This document shows positions 35,554-44,977 of a stretch of DNA of 64,000 bases, piece by piece; positions within the stretch are counted from its first letter, which is position 1, and each line of letters opens with the position of its first letter. Below the pieces are notes generated by a model that had not been told where the DNA came from, searched no databases, and saw nothing but the letters and a program-made list of their open reading frames with translations. The translations under genes were made by a program, and so were the position numbers. Source of the DNA: Haliea sp040221975 (GTDB lineage: Bacteria > Pseudomonadota > Gammaproteobacteria > Pseudomonadales > Halieaceae); NCBI GenBank assembly GCA_040221975.1, contig JAVJWR010000016.1, positions 18,368 to 82,367 of the forward strand, read 5' to 3'.

Positions 35554-38283
35554 GTGGGCCAGTTGCCATCAACCACCAGGGATGGTGCCGCTGGCACGGG
35601 ACGCATGGATTCATTCCAGTCACTGGTACTGGACATCGCCATGACGTTCATCAACCTGCCCCTGGACCGGATTGACGCAGCTGTCCACGCCGCTCTCGGC
35701 CAGATGGCGACCTTCTTCCAGGCCGACCGGGCCTATGTCTTCGATTATGACTTTACAGCGGGGACCGGCACCAATACCCATGAATGGTGTGCCGCGGGTA
35801 TTGCGCCCCAGATCGACAGTCTGCAGGGCCTGCCGCTGGCGACGATGCCGGATTGGGTCGAGGTCCATCGCCGTGGGGAGTGCCTGGTTGTCGCCGACGT
35901 CGGCAGCCTGGCAGCGGGGCCACTCAAGCGTTTACTGGCAGCGCAGAACATTCAAAGCTTGCTGACGGCGCCCATCCTCTGTGATGGCGAAGTAACCGGC
36001 TTTGTCGGTTTTGACGCAGTGCGGGAATGTCGCGACTACGGCGAAGACGAGCGCTATCTGTTGAGCCTGTTTGCGAACCTGCTGGCCAATGTCGTTCAGC
36101 GCGAGCGCTCCGCCGACATCCTGCAACAGAAAACCGCGGCACTTACGCTGGCCAACGAACGCTTCCAGAGCATTCTTGACGGCACCCATGCCGCCGTCTA
36201 TGTCGCCGACATGGACAGCCATGAGGTCCTGTTCCTCAACAGTCACGCCAGGGACCTCGTGGGCGATGTGGTTGGCCAGGTCTGCTGGCAGACCATGCAG
36301 ACGGGACAGGCGGGGCCCTGTGCGTTCTGCAGCAGCGCGCGCCTGCTGGATGCCGACGGCAACCCCGGTCCCCCGGTGTCCTGGGAGCACTTCAATCCGG
36401 CACTGCAGCGCTGGTTCCAGCTGCACGACCGCGCCATTCCCTGGGATGACGGCCGCATCGTACGCATGGAAATCGCCTTCGATATCAGCGAACAGAAAGC
36501 TGCCGAAGCAGCCCTGCGGGAAAGCGAACAACGCTACCGCCGACTGTTCGACCAATCCCGCGATGCTTTAATGGTCGTAACCCCGCCCGACTGGGCTTTC
36601 GTTGCCTGCAACAGCGCGGCGCTGGATCTGTTTGGCGTTGCCGACGAAGCGGCCTTCACCCGGCTGACGCTGGTGGATCTGTCACCTCCGCTGCAGCCCG
36701 ATGGCAGCCCCTCTAACGAATGGGCACTGGCGCACCTGGCCTCCGCAATGGCAGCAGGCTCCGCCCTGTTCGAGTGGCAGCATCAGCGCCTGGATGGCCA
36801 GCAACTCAGCTGCAGCGTGCTTCTCAACCGTACCGAATGGTTCGGCCAGGCGGCGATCCAGGGTACAGTCAGGGATATCTCTGCGCAGAAGCAGGTGGAG
36901 ACCGCGTTGCGCGAACAGTCCGACGCGCTGCACCGGACCAACGCCAGGCTCAAGCGCATTGCCCACTTTGACACGGTCACCGACCTGCCCAACCGGAATC
37001 TGCTCGCCGACCGTCTGCAACAGGCAATGGCGCAGGCGCATCGGCACAACACCTGCATCGCCATCGCCTACCTCGACCTGGATGGCTTCAAGGACATCAA
37101 TGACCGCTACGGCCATGATGTCGGCGACAGGATGCTGCGGGCACTGGCTCAACACATGAATGGGGCGCTTCGGGCCGGGGACACCCTGGCCCGCCTCGGG
37201 GGCGACGAATTTGTCGTCGTACTGGTGGACCAGGATACCAACCCGCAGTCATGCGAACCGGTCATCGCGCGATTGCTGGAGGCTTCTGCAGAGACGGTTA
37301 CCATCGACGGGCACGCCCTGCAGGTGTCAGCGAGCATCGGAGTCACCTTTTATCCCCAGCATGAAGAGATCGACGCCGACCAGTTGTTGCGCCAGGCTGA
37401 CCAGGCCATGTACCTGTCCAAGGTCGAGGGCAAGAATCGTTTTCACGTTTTCGATACGGCCTTTCACCGCGCCCGGGAAGGTCACAACCGGCAACTTGAG
37501 GAGATCCGCCAGGCGCTGTCAAAAAGCGAGTTTGTGCTCTTCTATCAGCCCAAGGTCAACATGCGAACAGGGCAGGTCGTGGGGGCCGAGGCGCTGGTTC
37601 GCTGGCAGCATCCGCGGCAGGGACTGCTGCTTCCCGATGCCTTCCTGCCATTCATTGAGAACCACGCACTTTCGCTCGCGCTGGGCCGGTGGGTGATCGA
37701 CGCTGCCCTGACCCAGATCGCTGCGTGGTGCCGGTCCGGCCTGACTCTTCCTGTCAGCGTCAATGTATCCGCCTCCCAGCTACAGCAGGACAGCTTTGTC
37801 CAGGATCTCCAGGCCCGGCTGCGGAAGCAACCGGAGGTAGCGCCCGAGCTGCTGGAGCTGGAGATTACCGAAACCCGCGCGCTTGACGATATTGAGCATG
37901 CCTCGTCGGTGATGGCAGCCTGTGACGCGATGGGGGTGAAATTCGCCCTGGATGATTTCGGCACCGGTTATTCGTCGATGATGTATCTGAAGCGACTGCC
38001 GGCCCGGACCCTGAAAATCGACCGCAGTTTCGTCCACGACATGCTGGTGGATGAGGATGACATGGCAATTCTCCGGGGGATACTCGGCCTGGCCTCCGCG
38101 TTCCGGCGGGAAGTGCTGGCGGAGGGGGTGGAAACCGAGGCCCATGGCCTGAAATTGCTGGAACTTGGCTGTGAGCTGGCCCAGGGGTTCGGCATCGCCA
38201 GGCCGATGCCCGCGACCGGCATAGCCGAGTGGCTCGCCGCTTGGCGTCCACCGGCGAGTTGGCTGCGCAGCCAGGACACGTGA
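35554..38283 (+). CDS. GAF-PAS-PAS-GGDEF-EAL cyclic-di-GMP regulator
   Basis: 909 residues from a GTG at 35554 with GCGAGG upstream (an ATG at 35605 is an alternative). Domains in order: GAF (~20-180, with RAYVFDYDFTAGTG), PAS (~200-310), second PAS (~325-440), GGDEF (~465-625) and EAL (~645-900). The GGDEF motif is intact at 549-553 (RLGGDEF) and the EAL motif at 679-681 (GAEALVRW), with DDFGTGYSS downstream, so both synthesis and hydrolysis of c-di-GMP are possible. The first PAS carries Cys244-x11-Cys256-xx-Cys259, a possible metal or redox site. It lacks membrane segments, so it probably senses a cytoplasmic signal. It starts 15 bp after holA. Confidence 0.92.
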   Translation: MGQLPSTTRDGAAGTGRMDSFQSLVLDIAMTFINLPLDRIDAAVHAALGQMATFFQADRAYVFDYDFTAGTGTNTHEWCAAGIAPQIDSLQGLPLATMPDWVEVHRRGECLVVADVGSLAAGPLKRLLAAQNIQSLLTAPILCDGEVTGFVGFDAVRECRDYGEDERYLLSLFANLLANVVQRERSADILQQKTAALTLANERFQSILDGTHAAVYVADMDSHEVLFLNSHARDLVGDVVGQVCWQTMQTGQAGPCAFCSSARLLDADGNPGPPVSWEHFNPALQRWFQLHDRAIPWDDGRIVRMEIAFDISEQKAAEAALRESEQRYRRLFDQSRDALMVVTPPDWAFVACNSAALDLFGVADEAAFTRLTLVDLSPPLQPDGSPSNEWALAHLASAMAAGSALFEWQHQRLDGQQLSCSVLLNRTEWFGQAAIQGTVRDISAQKQVETALREQSDALHRTNARLKRIAHFDTVTDLPNRNLLADRLQQAMAQAHRHNTCIAIAYLDLDGFKDINDRYGHDVGDRMLRALAQHMNGALRAGDTLARLGGDEFVVVLVDQDTNPQSCEPVIARLLEASAETVTIDGHALQVSASIGVTFYPQHEEIDADQLLRQADQAMYLSKVEGKNRFHVFDTAFHRAREGHNRQLEEIRQALSKSEFVLFYQPKVNMRTGQVVGAEALVRWQHPRQGLLLPDAFLPFIENHALSLALGRWVIDAALTQIAAWCRSGLTLPVSVNVSASQLQQDSFVQDLQARLRKQPEVAPELLELEITETRALDDIEHASSVMAACDAMGVKFALDDFGTGYSSMMYLKRLPARTLKIDRSFVHDMLVDEDDMAILRGILGLASAFRREVLAEGVETEAHGLKLLELGCELAQGFGIARPMPATGIAEWLAAWRPPASWLRSQDT

Positions 38284-38320
38284 ACGTGTGAGGAACCAAA
38301 CCACTGCGGAGGTGCCCATC

Positions 38321-41092
38321 GTGGCAGCACGAGCGACAAGAACGGTTACGGCATTGTTTGCGGCCATCCTGCTGGCAGGCTGCGGCGGCGGCAGCGGGGG
38401 CGGCGACCCGGTGCTGCAACCCGACGCACCGTCCACGCCGGTCACGCCAGTACCCGAACCCGAACCCGAACCCGAGCCCGAGCCCGAGCCCGAGCCGGGT
38501 CCGGAGCCGGAGCCGACACCGGACCCGGCAGACGCCGCCGGGCGCACCCTGTTTGAAAGTGGCCAGGTGCGCCCCATCGCCCTGTCAGCTGATGGCAACC
38601 GCTTGTTTGTGGTCAATACCCCGGCTCACCGGCTGGAACTGTTCGACATCGCCGATGGGCAATTGTCGCCTGCGGGCAGTGTGCCGGTGGGCCTGGAACC
38701 GGTGGCAGTCGCGGCTGCCAGCGCCAATGAGATCTGGGTGGTAAATCATCTGTCGGACAGCATCAGTATTGTCCGCCTGGATGGTGCCGCGCCCCGCGTG
38801 GTCCGCACCCTGCTGGTCGGAGACGAGCCCCGGGACATTGTCTTTGCCGGCCCCGGCAATCGGCGCGCGTTTATCACCGCTGCCTACCGCGGCCAGAACC
38901 ACCCCGGATTCAGCGCCGCCGATCTCAAGACCCCGGGCCTGGGCCGGGCGGATGTCTGGATATTCGATGCCGACGCCCCCGGCGCCGGCCCCGGGGGCGA
39001 GCCCCTGGCGATCATCAACCTGTTTGCCGACAGTGCCCGCGGCCTCGCCCGCAGCGCCGACGGCAGTCGGGTATACGCGGCGGCTTTCCTCTCCGGCAAC
39101 CAGACCACGACCCTGCTCAACGAAGCGGAAGTCGCCGACGCCAAGCCGGGACCCGTGCAGAACCACGAGGGCGTTCGGCAACCTGATACAGGCCTGATTG
39201 TAGGCTTCGACGGCGAGCGCTGGGTCGACGAATCCGGCCGCGACTGGTCGCACAAGGTGCGCTTCAACCTGCCGGATCTGGACCTCTTTACCCTGGATGC
39301 CATGGCCGGCACGCCACGCCTGCTGGGCAGCCAGCAGGGGCTGGGTACAGTGCTGTTCAATGTCGCCAGCAACCCGGCTACCGGCGCAATCTACGTCAGC
39401 AATACCGAGGCCCGCAACCGGGTCCGCTTCGAGGGACCCGGCACTTCGGCCAGCAGTGTACGCGGCCATATCGCCGAGCAGCGCATCAGCGTGGTCCGGG
39501 GCGGCACGGTGACTGCCAACCACCTCAACCCGCATGTCGACTTCTCGCTGCCGGAGGGTGCGTCCCTGGCGGCGAGCGACAAGGCCCTGAGCCTGGCCCA
39601 GCCCCAGGAAATGGTGATCAGCCCGGACGGTGACACACTCTATCTCGCGGCTTTCGGCTCCAACCGCATTGCCGCCATCGCCACCGCGGACCTGGAGGCC
39701 GGGCGCTATGATCCCGCGGCCAGCCGCCATATTTCCGTACCCGGCGGCGGCCCCGGTGGCCTGGCGCTGAATGCCGCCGGCGACACCCTCTACACCCTGT
39801 CCCGCTACACCAACACCGTCACTGCCATCCACGCCGGCAGCGGCGAGGTGCTCGCCTCAGAGACTCTGTTCAACCCGGAGGCAGTGAGTATCCAGCGCGG
39901 CCGACGCCTGCTCTACGACGCCGAGCTGACCTCCGCCAACGGCACCGCCTCCTGCGCCAGCTGCCACATCTTTGGCGACGTCGACGGCCTGGCCTGGGAC
40001 CTCGGCAACCCGGATGGAGACCTGCTCGAGAACCGCAACGAATTCGTGCCCCTGCGCGGACCGACCCAGGGCGTATTCCACCCCCTCAAGGGCCCGATGA
40101 CCACCCAGACCTTCCGCGGCATGGCCGACAGCGGGCCCATGCATTGGCGCGGGGATCGCGGCGGCCAGAACCGGGCCATCGTGCGCGGCGAACGGGAGAG
40201 CCTGGAGGCGGCGGCGTTCAAGGAATTCAATCCGGCCTTTGTCGAACTGCTCGGTCGGGAAGCGATTTTGCCACCGGACCTGCTGCAGGACTTCACCGAC
40301 TTTGCCCTGGCGATCACCCCGCCACCCAACGCCATCCGCAATCTCGACAACAGTCTCACCCCGGACCAGGCCGAGGGGCGCCGGGTCTTCCAGGAGGAAC
40401 TCACCACTGGCGGCGCCCTCACCTGCGACCACTGCCACGTGCTGGATGTCGAGGCGCGGCAGTTCGGCACCGCCGGGTTGATGACCAACGAGGGCCCGGG
40501 CATCACCGAGGATTTCAAGGTGGTGCACCTGCGCAACCTGTACCAGAAGGTGGGCATGTTCGGGGCCAGCGTCCCGCGCCCGGGGCAACAGGCGGAATTC
40601 ACCGGTGACCAGGTGCGCGGCTTTGGCCTGCTGCACGACGGCGGTATCGACACGATAAGCAACTTCCTCGCCAGCAGCGTGTTCGGCTTTGCCAGTGACG
40701 CCCAGCGCGAGCAGGTAGTGGATTTCATGTTCGCCTTCGACGGCAATCTGGCGCCTGTCGTCGGCCAACAGCTGACCATTGGCGCCGAGCCGGACGCGGC
40801 CACCCGGGCCCGTCTGGACCTGCTGCTGGCGCGGGCCGGCGTTGCCGCTGCCGAATGCGACCTGGTGGTACACGGTGTGCTGGAGGGTGAGCAACGGGGC
40901 GCATTGCTGCTGGCCGATGGCCGCTTCCAGACCGACCGCAGCGGCGAGGACAGCGTCGGGCTGCAACAATTGCTGACCATCGCGACACGGCCCGGCCAGG
41001 AGCTCACCTTCACCTGTGTGCCGCCGGGCATGGGGCAGCAGATGGCACTGGATCGCGACGGCGATGGCACCCTCGACGGCGACAGCGGCTAA
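38321..41092 (+). CDS. Di-haem cytochrome c lipoprotein with N-terminal beta-propeller
   Basis: 923 residues from a GTG at 38321, picked because GGAGG lies 8 bp upstream; a GTG at 38288 has weaker support. The lipobox is LAGC (Cys21), followed by GGGSGGGD and a Glu-Pro repeat linker (~48-68). Residues ~80-530 show YVTN-like strand repeats (IALSADGNRLFVVNT, VISPDGDTLYLAAFGSN, LNAAGDTLYTLSR) typical of a propeller. The C-terminal half has two haem c motifs, CASCH at 545-549 and CDHCH at 702-706, in a layout like di-haem peroxidase/MauG relatives. It should sit in the outer membrane facing the periplasm or be surface-exposed, transferring electrons; the substrate is unknown. Confidence 0.75.
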   Translation: MAARATRTVTALFAAILLAGCGGGSGGGDPVLQPDAPSTPVTPVPEPEPEPEPEPEPEPGPEPEPTPDPADAAGRTLFESGQVRPIALSADGNRLFVVNTPAHRLELFDIADGQLSPAGSVPVGLEPVAVAAASANEIWVVNHLSDSISIVRLDGAAPRVVRTLLVGDEPRDIVFAGPGNRRAFITAAYRGQNHPGFSAADLKTPGLGRADVWIFDADAPGAGPGGEPLAIINLFADSARGLARSADGSRVYAAAFLSGNQTTTLLNEAEVADAKPGPVQNHEGVRQPDTGLIVGFDGERWVDESGRDWSHKVRFNLPDLDLFTLDAMAGTPRLLGSQQGLGTVLFNVASNPATGAIYVSNTEARNRVRFEGPGTSASSVRGHIAEQRISVVRGGTVTANHLNPHVDFSLPEGASLAASDKALSLAQPQEMVISPDGDTLYLAAFGSNRIAAIATADLEAGRYDPAASRHISVPGGGPGGLALNAAGDTLYTLSRYTNTVTAIHAGSGEVLASETLFNPEAVSIQRGRRLLYDAELTSANGTASCASCHIFGDVDGLAWDLGNPDGDLLENRNEFVPLRGPTQGVFHPLKGPMTTQTFRGMADSGPMHWRGDRGGQNRAIVRGERESLEAAAFKEFNPAFVELLGREAILPPDLLQDFTDFALAITPPPNAIRNLDNSLTPDQAEGRRVFQEELTTGGALTCDHCHVLDVEARQFGTAGLMTNEGPGITEDFKVVHLRNLYQKVGMFGASVPRPGQQAEFTGDQVRGFGLLHDGGIDTISNFLASSVFGFASDAQREQVVDFMFAFDGNLAPVVGQQLTIGAEPDAATRARLDLLLARAGVAAAECDLVVHGVLEGEQRGALLLADGRFQTDRSGEDSVGLQQLLTIATRPGQELTFTCVPPGMGQQMALDRDGDGTLDGDSG

Positions 41093-41174
41093 TGCGGATA
41101 TTGCGCCAGATCAAGACAGACCGGACCCTGCTGTGCTTACATAACCGGAAGAGTATACGAGGAGAAACCAGACC

Positions 41175-43325
41175 ATGACCCGGATGTTTGAAACGGCGGA
41201 AGCCTGCGTGGACCATGCCATTGCCACTCTCGGCAAGCAGATTCGACTGGGCGCGCCGCTGGGGCTGGGGAAACCGGTGCAGCTCATGAACGCCTTTTTC
41301 CGGCGTGCGGTCGAGGACCCCGAAATCGATCTGCACATCTACACCGCGCTGTCCCTCGAGGTACCCAAGCCCGCCAGTCACATTGAGGCGGAGCTGGCCG
41401 GCCCCATCGTCGAGCGCCTGTTCGGGGACTACGAGCCCCTGGCCTACATGGAGGCCCTGCGGGCAGGCAGCATGCCGGCCAACATCCAGGTCAGCGAACT
41501 GTATTTCAAGGCGGGCTCGATGAAGGGACTGCCCTCCGCCCAGCAGAACTACATCTCCAGCAACTACACCCACATCGCCCGCGACATGGCGGCGGCGGGG
41601 GTGAACGTGCTGGTGCAGCTGGTGGCGGCGCGGGAAACCGATGCCGGTCCGTCACTCAGCCTGTCCTGCAATCCGGACGTGGCGCTGGATGTTATCCGCC
41701 AGCGCCGCGATGGTGACCAGGACGGATTCCTCTGTTTTGCCCAGGTGCACCGGGACCTGCCATTCATGCGCCACGATGCGGAAGTGCCCGCGTCCCTGTT
41801 CGATGGCGTGGTGGAGAATGCCGACTACCACCGCACCCTGTTTGCCGTGCCCAACGCCGCGATCCCGGCGGCGGACTATGCCACCGCGCTCAATGTCAGT
41901 AGTCTGGTAGTGGACGGCGGCACCCTGCAGATCGGTATCGGCTCGCTGGGGGATGCGGTGGCCCACGCCTGCATCCTGCGCCATCACCACCACGAGGCCT
42001 GGCGCGAGCTGCTGCAGAACCTGACCAGGATAGACAGCGGCTGTGCCGCCGAGCCCACCGTATTCAACGAGGGCCTGTACGTCTCCACCGAGATGTTCGT
42101 CAACGGCATGCTGCACCTGATAGAAGCGGGCGTCGTCAAACGCCGGGTATTTGACCAGCTGGCGCTGCAGCGGGGTCTCAACGACGGCGTCATCACTCCC
42201 GCCATCGACGCGGCCATGCTGGACTACGCCCGCGGCTGCGGCCTGATGCCGCGCCTGCTGGATGCGCCGGTACTGGCCGAGCTGCAGCATTGGGGCCTGG
42301 TGCCCGAGGCCCTGGTAATTGCCGGGAACAGCCTGAAGCTGCACGGCGAACTGCTGTGCAACGACATGGACGATCCCGACACCCGCGCCGCACTGCTGCG
42401 AGCGACAGCGGGAACCGAGCTGCGCCACGGCCGGGTGCTGCACGGCGGCTTCTTTCTCGGGCCCCGGGATTTCTACCAGAAACTGCGGGACCTGGACGAT
42501 GCCGGTCACGACAGGATCTGCATGACCAGCGTCCAGCGCACCAACCAGCTGCTGCTCAACTACCCGCTGTACAGCGCCCAGCGCCAGCACGCCCGCTTCA
42601 TCAACACCGGCATGATGGTCAGCCTCAGTGGTGCGGTCACCTCCGATGCACTCGAAGACGGCACCGTGATCAGCGGCGTCGGCGGGCAGTACAACTTTGT
42701 CGCCATGGCCCACGACCTGCCGGGCGCACGCTCGATCCTGTGCATCCGTGCCACCCGCGGCAAGGGCAAGCACCTGCAATCGAATATCGTGCCGCACTAT
42801 GGCCACACTACCATTCCCCGCCACCTGCGGGACATCATTGTCACCGAGTATGGTATCGCCGACCTGCGCGGGCAGAGTGACGCCGAGATTATCCGGCGCC
42901 TGATCGCGATTGCGGACAGCCGTTTCCAGCGGGAGCTCGCGGACTGGGCCATAGAGCACGGCAAGCTGCCCGCTGACTACGAGATACCGGTGGAGGCCCG
43001 GGACAATACCCCCTACCGCATAGCCACCGCGCTCAGCAGCCATATTGCCGATGGCCTGCTGCCGTCCTACCCCTTCGGCACCCAGCTGACCCCCGAGGAG
43101 CTGACTCTCAGCGCCAGCCTGCGGCGCATCAAGGCCCTGAGCGAGGAGCCCGCGCATTTCCTCAGGGAAATCGTGCGCGCCCTGCTGCACCGCGGCGACA
43201 AGGAGGCGGCTCGCCCCTGGCTGGAGCGTATCCACCTCATGCACCCGGACAGCAGCAAGGAATTCATCATCCAGCAACTGCTGATGCTGGAACTGGAGGA
43301 GCATGGCCTGCTGAAAGTGCGGTAA
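41175..43325 (+). CDS. Acetyl-CoA hydrolase/transferase family protein
   Basis: 716 residues. The C-terminal half carries the family signatures FINTGMMVSLSGAVTSDALEDG, SGVGGQYNFVAMAHDLPGARSI and HYGHTTIPRHLRDIIVTEYGIADLRG; the N-terminal half is the CoA-transferase I fold (LGAPLGLGKPVQLMNAF). Enzymes of this family exchange CoA between acyl-CoAs and carboxylates (acetate, succinate, propionate) or hydrolyse acetyl-CoA. The protein is ~150-200 residues longer than common members because of extra C-terminal helices (LREIVRALLHRGDKEAARPW). The specific CoA donor cannot be told. It stands 82 bp after the di-haem gene. Confidence 0.85.
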   Translation: MTRMFETAEACVDHAIATLGKQIRLGAPLGLGKPVQLMNAFFRRAVEDPEIDLHIYTALSLEVPKPASHIEAELAGPIVERLFGDYEPLAYMEALRAGSMPANIQVSELYFKAGSMKGLPSAQQNYISSNYTHIARDMAAAGVNVLVQLVAARETDAGPSLSLSCNPDVALDVIRQRRDGDQDGFLCFAQVHRDLPFMRHDAEVPASLFDGVVENADYHRTLFAVPNAAIPAADYATALNVSSLVVDGGTLQIGIGSLGDAVAHACILRHHHHEAWRELLQNLTRIDSGCAAEPTVFNEGLYVSTEMFVNGMLHLIEAGVVKRRVFDQLALQRGLNDGVITPAIDAAMLDYARGCGLMPRLLDAPVLAELQHWGLVPEALVIAGNSLKLHGELLCNDMDDPDTRAALLRATAGTELRHGRVLHGGFFLGPRDFYQKLRDLDDAGHDRICMTSVQRTNQLLLNYPLYSAQRQHARFINTGMMVSLSGAVTSDALEDGTVISGVGGQYNFVAMAHDLPGARSILCIRATRGKGKHLQSNIVPHYGHTTIPRHLRDIIVTEYGIADLRGQSDAEIIRRLIAIADSRFQRELADWAIEHGKLPADYEIPVEARDNTPYRIATALSSHIADGLLPSYPFGTQLTPEELTLSASLRRIKALSEEPAHFLREIVRALLHRGDKEAARPWLERIHLMHPDSSKEFIIQQLLMLELEEHGLLKVR

Positions 43326-43375
43326 CATCTCCCTGACGCCGCCCGGGGGGGGCAGCTGCTGACAAGGCGCCGATC

Positions 43376-44926
43376 GTGTTCGAAGTCATCTGTATCAGTT
43401 TTGCGTTTTTCTTCGGCCTGGCGGTGCGCCAGGTCGGCCTGCCGCCACTGGTGGGGTTCCTGGCCGCCGGCTTCGCCATCAATCTGGTGGGCCCGAGCCT
43501 CGGGCTGCCCTCCGACACCAGCAAGATCCTGCACTACGTCGCCCACCTCGGTGTACTGATCCTTCTGTTCACGGTAGGCCTCAAGCTCAAGCTCAAGCAG
43601 ATTGCCCAGCCACAGGTGCTGGGAGGGGCGCTGCTGCACTTCGCCATCAGCATTGCCGTGTTCACGCCCGGCCTCTACTACCTGGTGGGACTGGACTGGA
43701 ACATGGCACTGCTGCTGGCCATTGCGCTCTCGTTTTCCTCCACCGTGCTGGCGGCGAAATTGCTGGAGTCGAAACGCGAACTGGCGGTCTTCCACGGCCG
43801 TACCGCGATTGGCATCCTCATCGTCCAGGATGTCATTGCCCTGGTGGTGCTGGCGATCTGGAGCGGGCAGACTCCCAATATCTGGGCCCTGGCGGTATTC
43901 GGGCTGCCGCTGTTGCGGCCGCTGATGTACTGGCTGCTGGACTTTGCCGGCCACGATGAACTGCTGGTGCTGATGGGCATGATGCTGGCGCTGGTCATCG
44001 GCGGCATGGGTTTCCAGGCCATGGGCCTGAGCTCGGAGATCGGCGCCCTGCTGATGGGCGTACTGCTGTCCAACCACCGCCGGGCCCAGGAACTGTCGGA
44101 ATCCCTGTGGCCCCTGCGGGAGATTTTCCTGGTGGGCTTCTTCCTCGAGATCGGCATGTCCGGCCTGCCGGACCTGGAGGCGCTGCTGTTTGCGCTCGGC
44201 GTCGGCATCATCCTGCCACTCAAGGGCCTCCTGTTCTTCCTGCTGCTGATTGCCTTCCGGCTGCGCGCCCGCACTTCCTTCCTCGCCGCCGTCAGCCTTT
44301 CCGCTTACAGTGAGTTCGGCCTGATAGTCGCCGCCGTGGTGCTGCAGGACTGGCTGGTACCGCTGGCCCTGGCAGTCTCGATCTCCTTCCTTATCGCCGC
44401 ACCGCTGAATCGCCTGGCCCATCCCCTGTTCGCGCGTCTCGAGGATCGTCTGCAGCGGTTTGAACGCCGGACCATTCACCCCGATGAGCAGCCCACCAAC
44501 CTGGGCACCGCCGACGTGCTGATCTTCGGCATGGGCCGTACCGGTACCGCCGCCTATGACCACCTGCGAGAGCAGGGCAAATTGCCAGCGGGCCTGGATG
44601 GGGATACGTACAAAGCCAAGGCTCACCAGGAAGCCGGTCGCAATGTGGTCTTTGCCGACGCCGAGGACAGCAATTTCTGGCGCGGCGTGGATGTGACCAC
44701 AATCGAGGCCGCGGTGCTGGCCATGGATGATATCGAAGCCAAGGTGGTTGCCGCCCGCAGCCTGCGCGCCAAGGGCTTCACCGGTCCCATCGTCTCCCAC
44801 GCCCTGCACGAGGACCACGTGGCACGTATCACCGAGGCCGGCGCCACCCACACCTACCTGACCATGTACCAAGCCGGCATGGGGCTGGCGGACCGGACCC
44901 TGAGCGCGCTGGCTGCCGATGTCTGA
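43376..44926 (+). CDS. Kef-type monovalent cation:proton antiporter with TrkA-N domain
   Basis: 516 residues from a GTG at 43376 (AAGG ~9 bp upstream). About eleven hydrophobic segments span residues 1-350 (for example FFFGLAVRQVGLPPLVGFLAAGF, and ALSFSSTVLAAKLLESK with the CPA2 SSTV motif). A cytoplasmic nucleotide-binding domain starts at ~380 with GMGRTGTAAYDHL. This is a CPA2 K+/H+ antiporter or efflux system of the KefB/C type. The TrkA-N part keeps the GxGxxG loop but is short and lacks a TrkA-C domain. No KefF/G partner gene is nearby. Confidence 0.88.
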   Translation: MFEVICISFAFFFGLAVRQVGLPPLVGFLAAGFAINLVGPSLGLPSDTSKILHYVAHLGVLILLFTVGLKLKLKQIAQPQVLGGALLHFAISIAVFTPGLYYLVGLDWNMALLLAIALSFSSTVLAAKLLESKRELAVFHGRTAIGILIVQDVIALVVLAIWSGQTPNIWALAVFGLPLLRPLMYWLLDFAGHDELLVLMGMMLALVIGGMGFQAMGLSSEIGALLMGVLLSNHRRAQELSESLWPLREIFLVGFFLEIGMSGLPDLEALLFALGVGIILPLKGLLFFLLLIAFRLRARTSFLAAVSLSAYSEFGLIVAAVVLQDWLVPLALAVSISFLIAAPLNRLAHPLFARLEDRLQRFERRTIHPDEQPTNLGTADVLIFGMGRTGTAAYDHLREQGKLPAGLDGDTYKAKAHQEAGRNVVFADAEDSNFWRGVDVTTIEAAVLAMDDIEAKVVAARSLRAKGFTGPIVSHALHEDHVARITEAGATHTYLTMYQAGMGLADRTLSALAADV

Positions 44927-44959
44927 GTCTAGCCCGTGGGCCCCGGCCCCGTGGCAGAC

Positions 44960-44976
44960 ATGCCAGACCCTGGCAT
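44960..44976 (+). terminator. Short hairpin between convergent antiporter and alkB genes
   Basis: ATGCCAG (44960-44966), a three-base loop and CTGGCAT (44970-44976) form a 7-bp stem followed by TTC, 33 bp after the antiporter stop and directly beyond the alkB stop. It could serve both genes as a weak terminator, although neither strand has a long U-run. Confidence 0.35.
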
Positions 44977-44977
44977 T

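Noticed and set aside
38451..38520. Repetitive CCCGAA/CCCGAG run that might suggest a satellite or CRISPR-like array
   Set aside because: It encodes a Glu-Pro spacer in frame within the di-haem lipoprotein; there are no spacers.
43345..43352. Run of eight G residues before the antiporter gene, considered as a phase-variable tract
   Set aside because: It lies in the gap after the CoA-transferase stop, outside the coding frame and upstream of the ribosome-binding region; a single tract in GC-rich DNA is not convincing.
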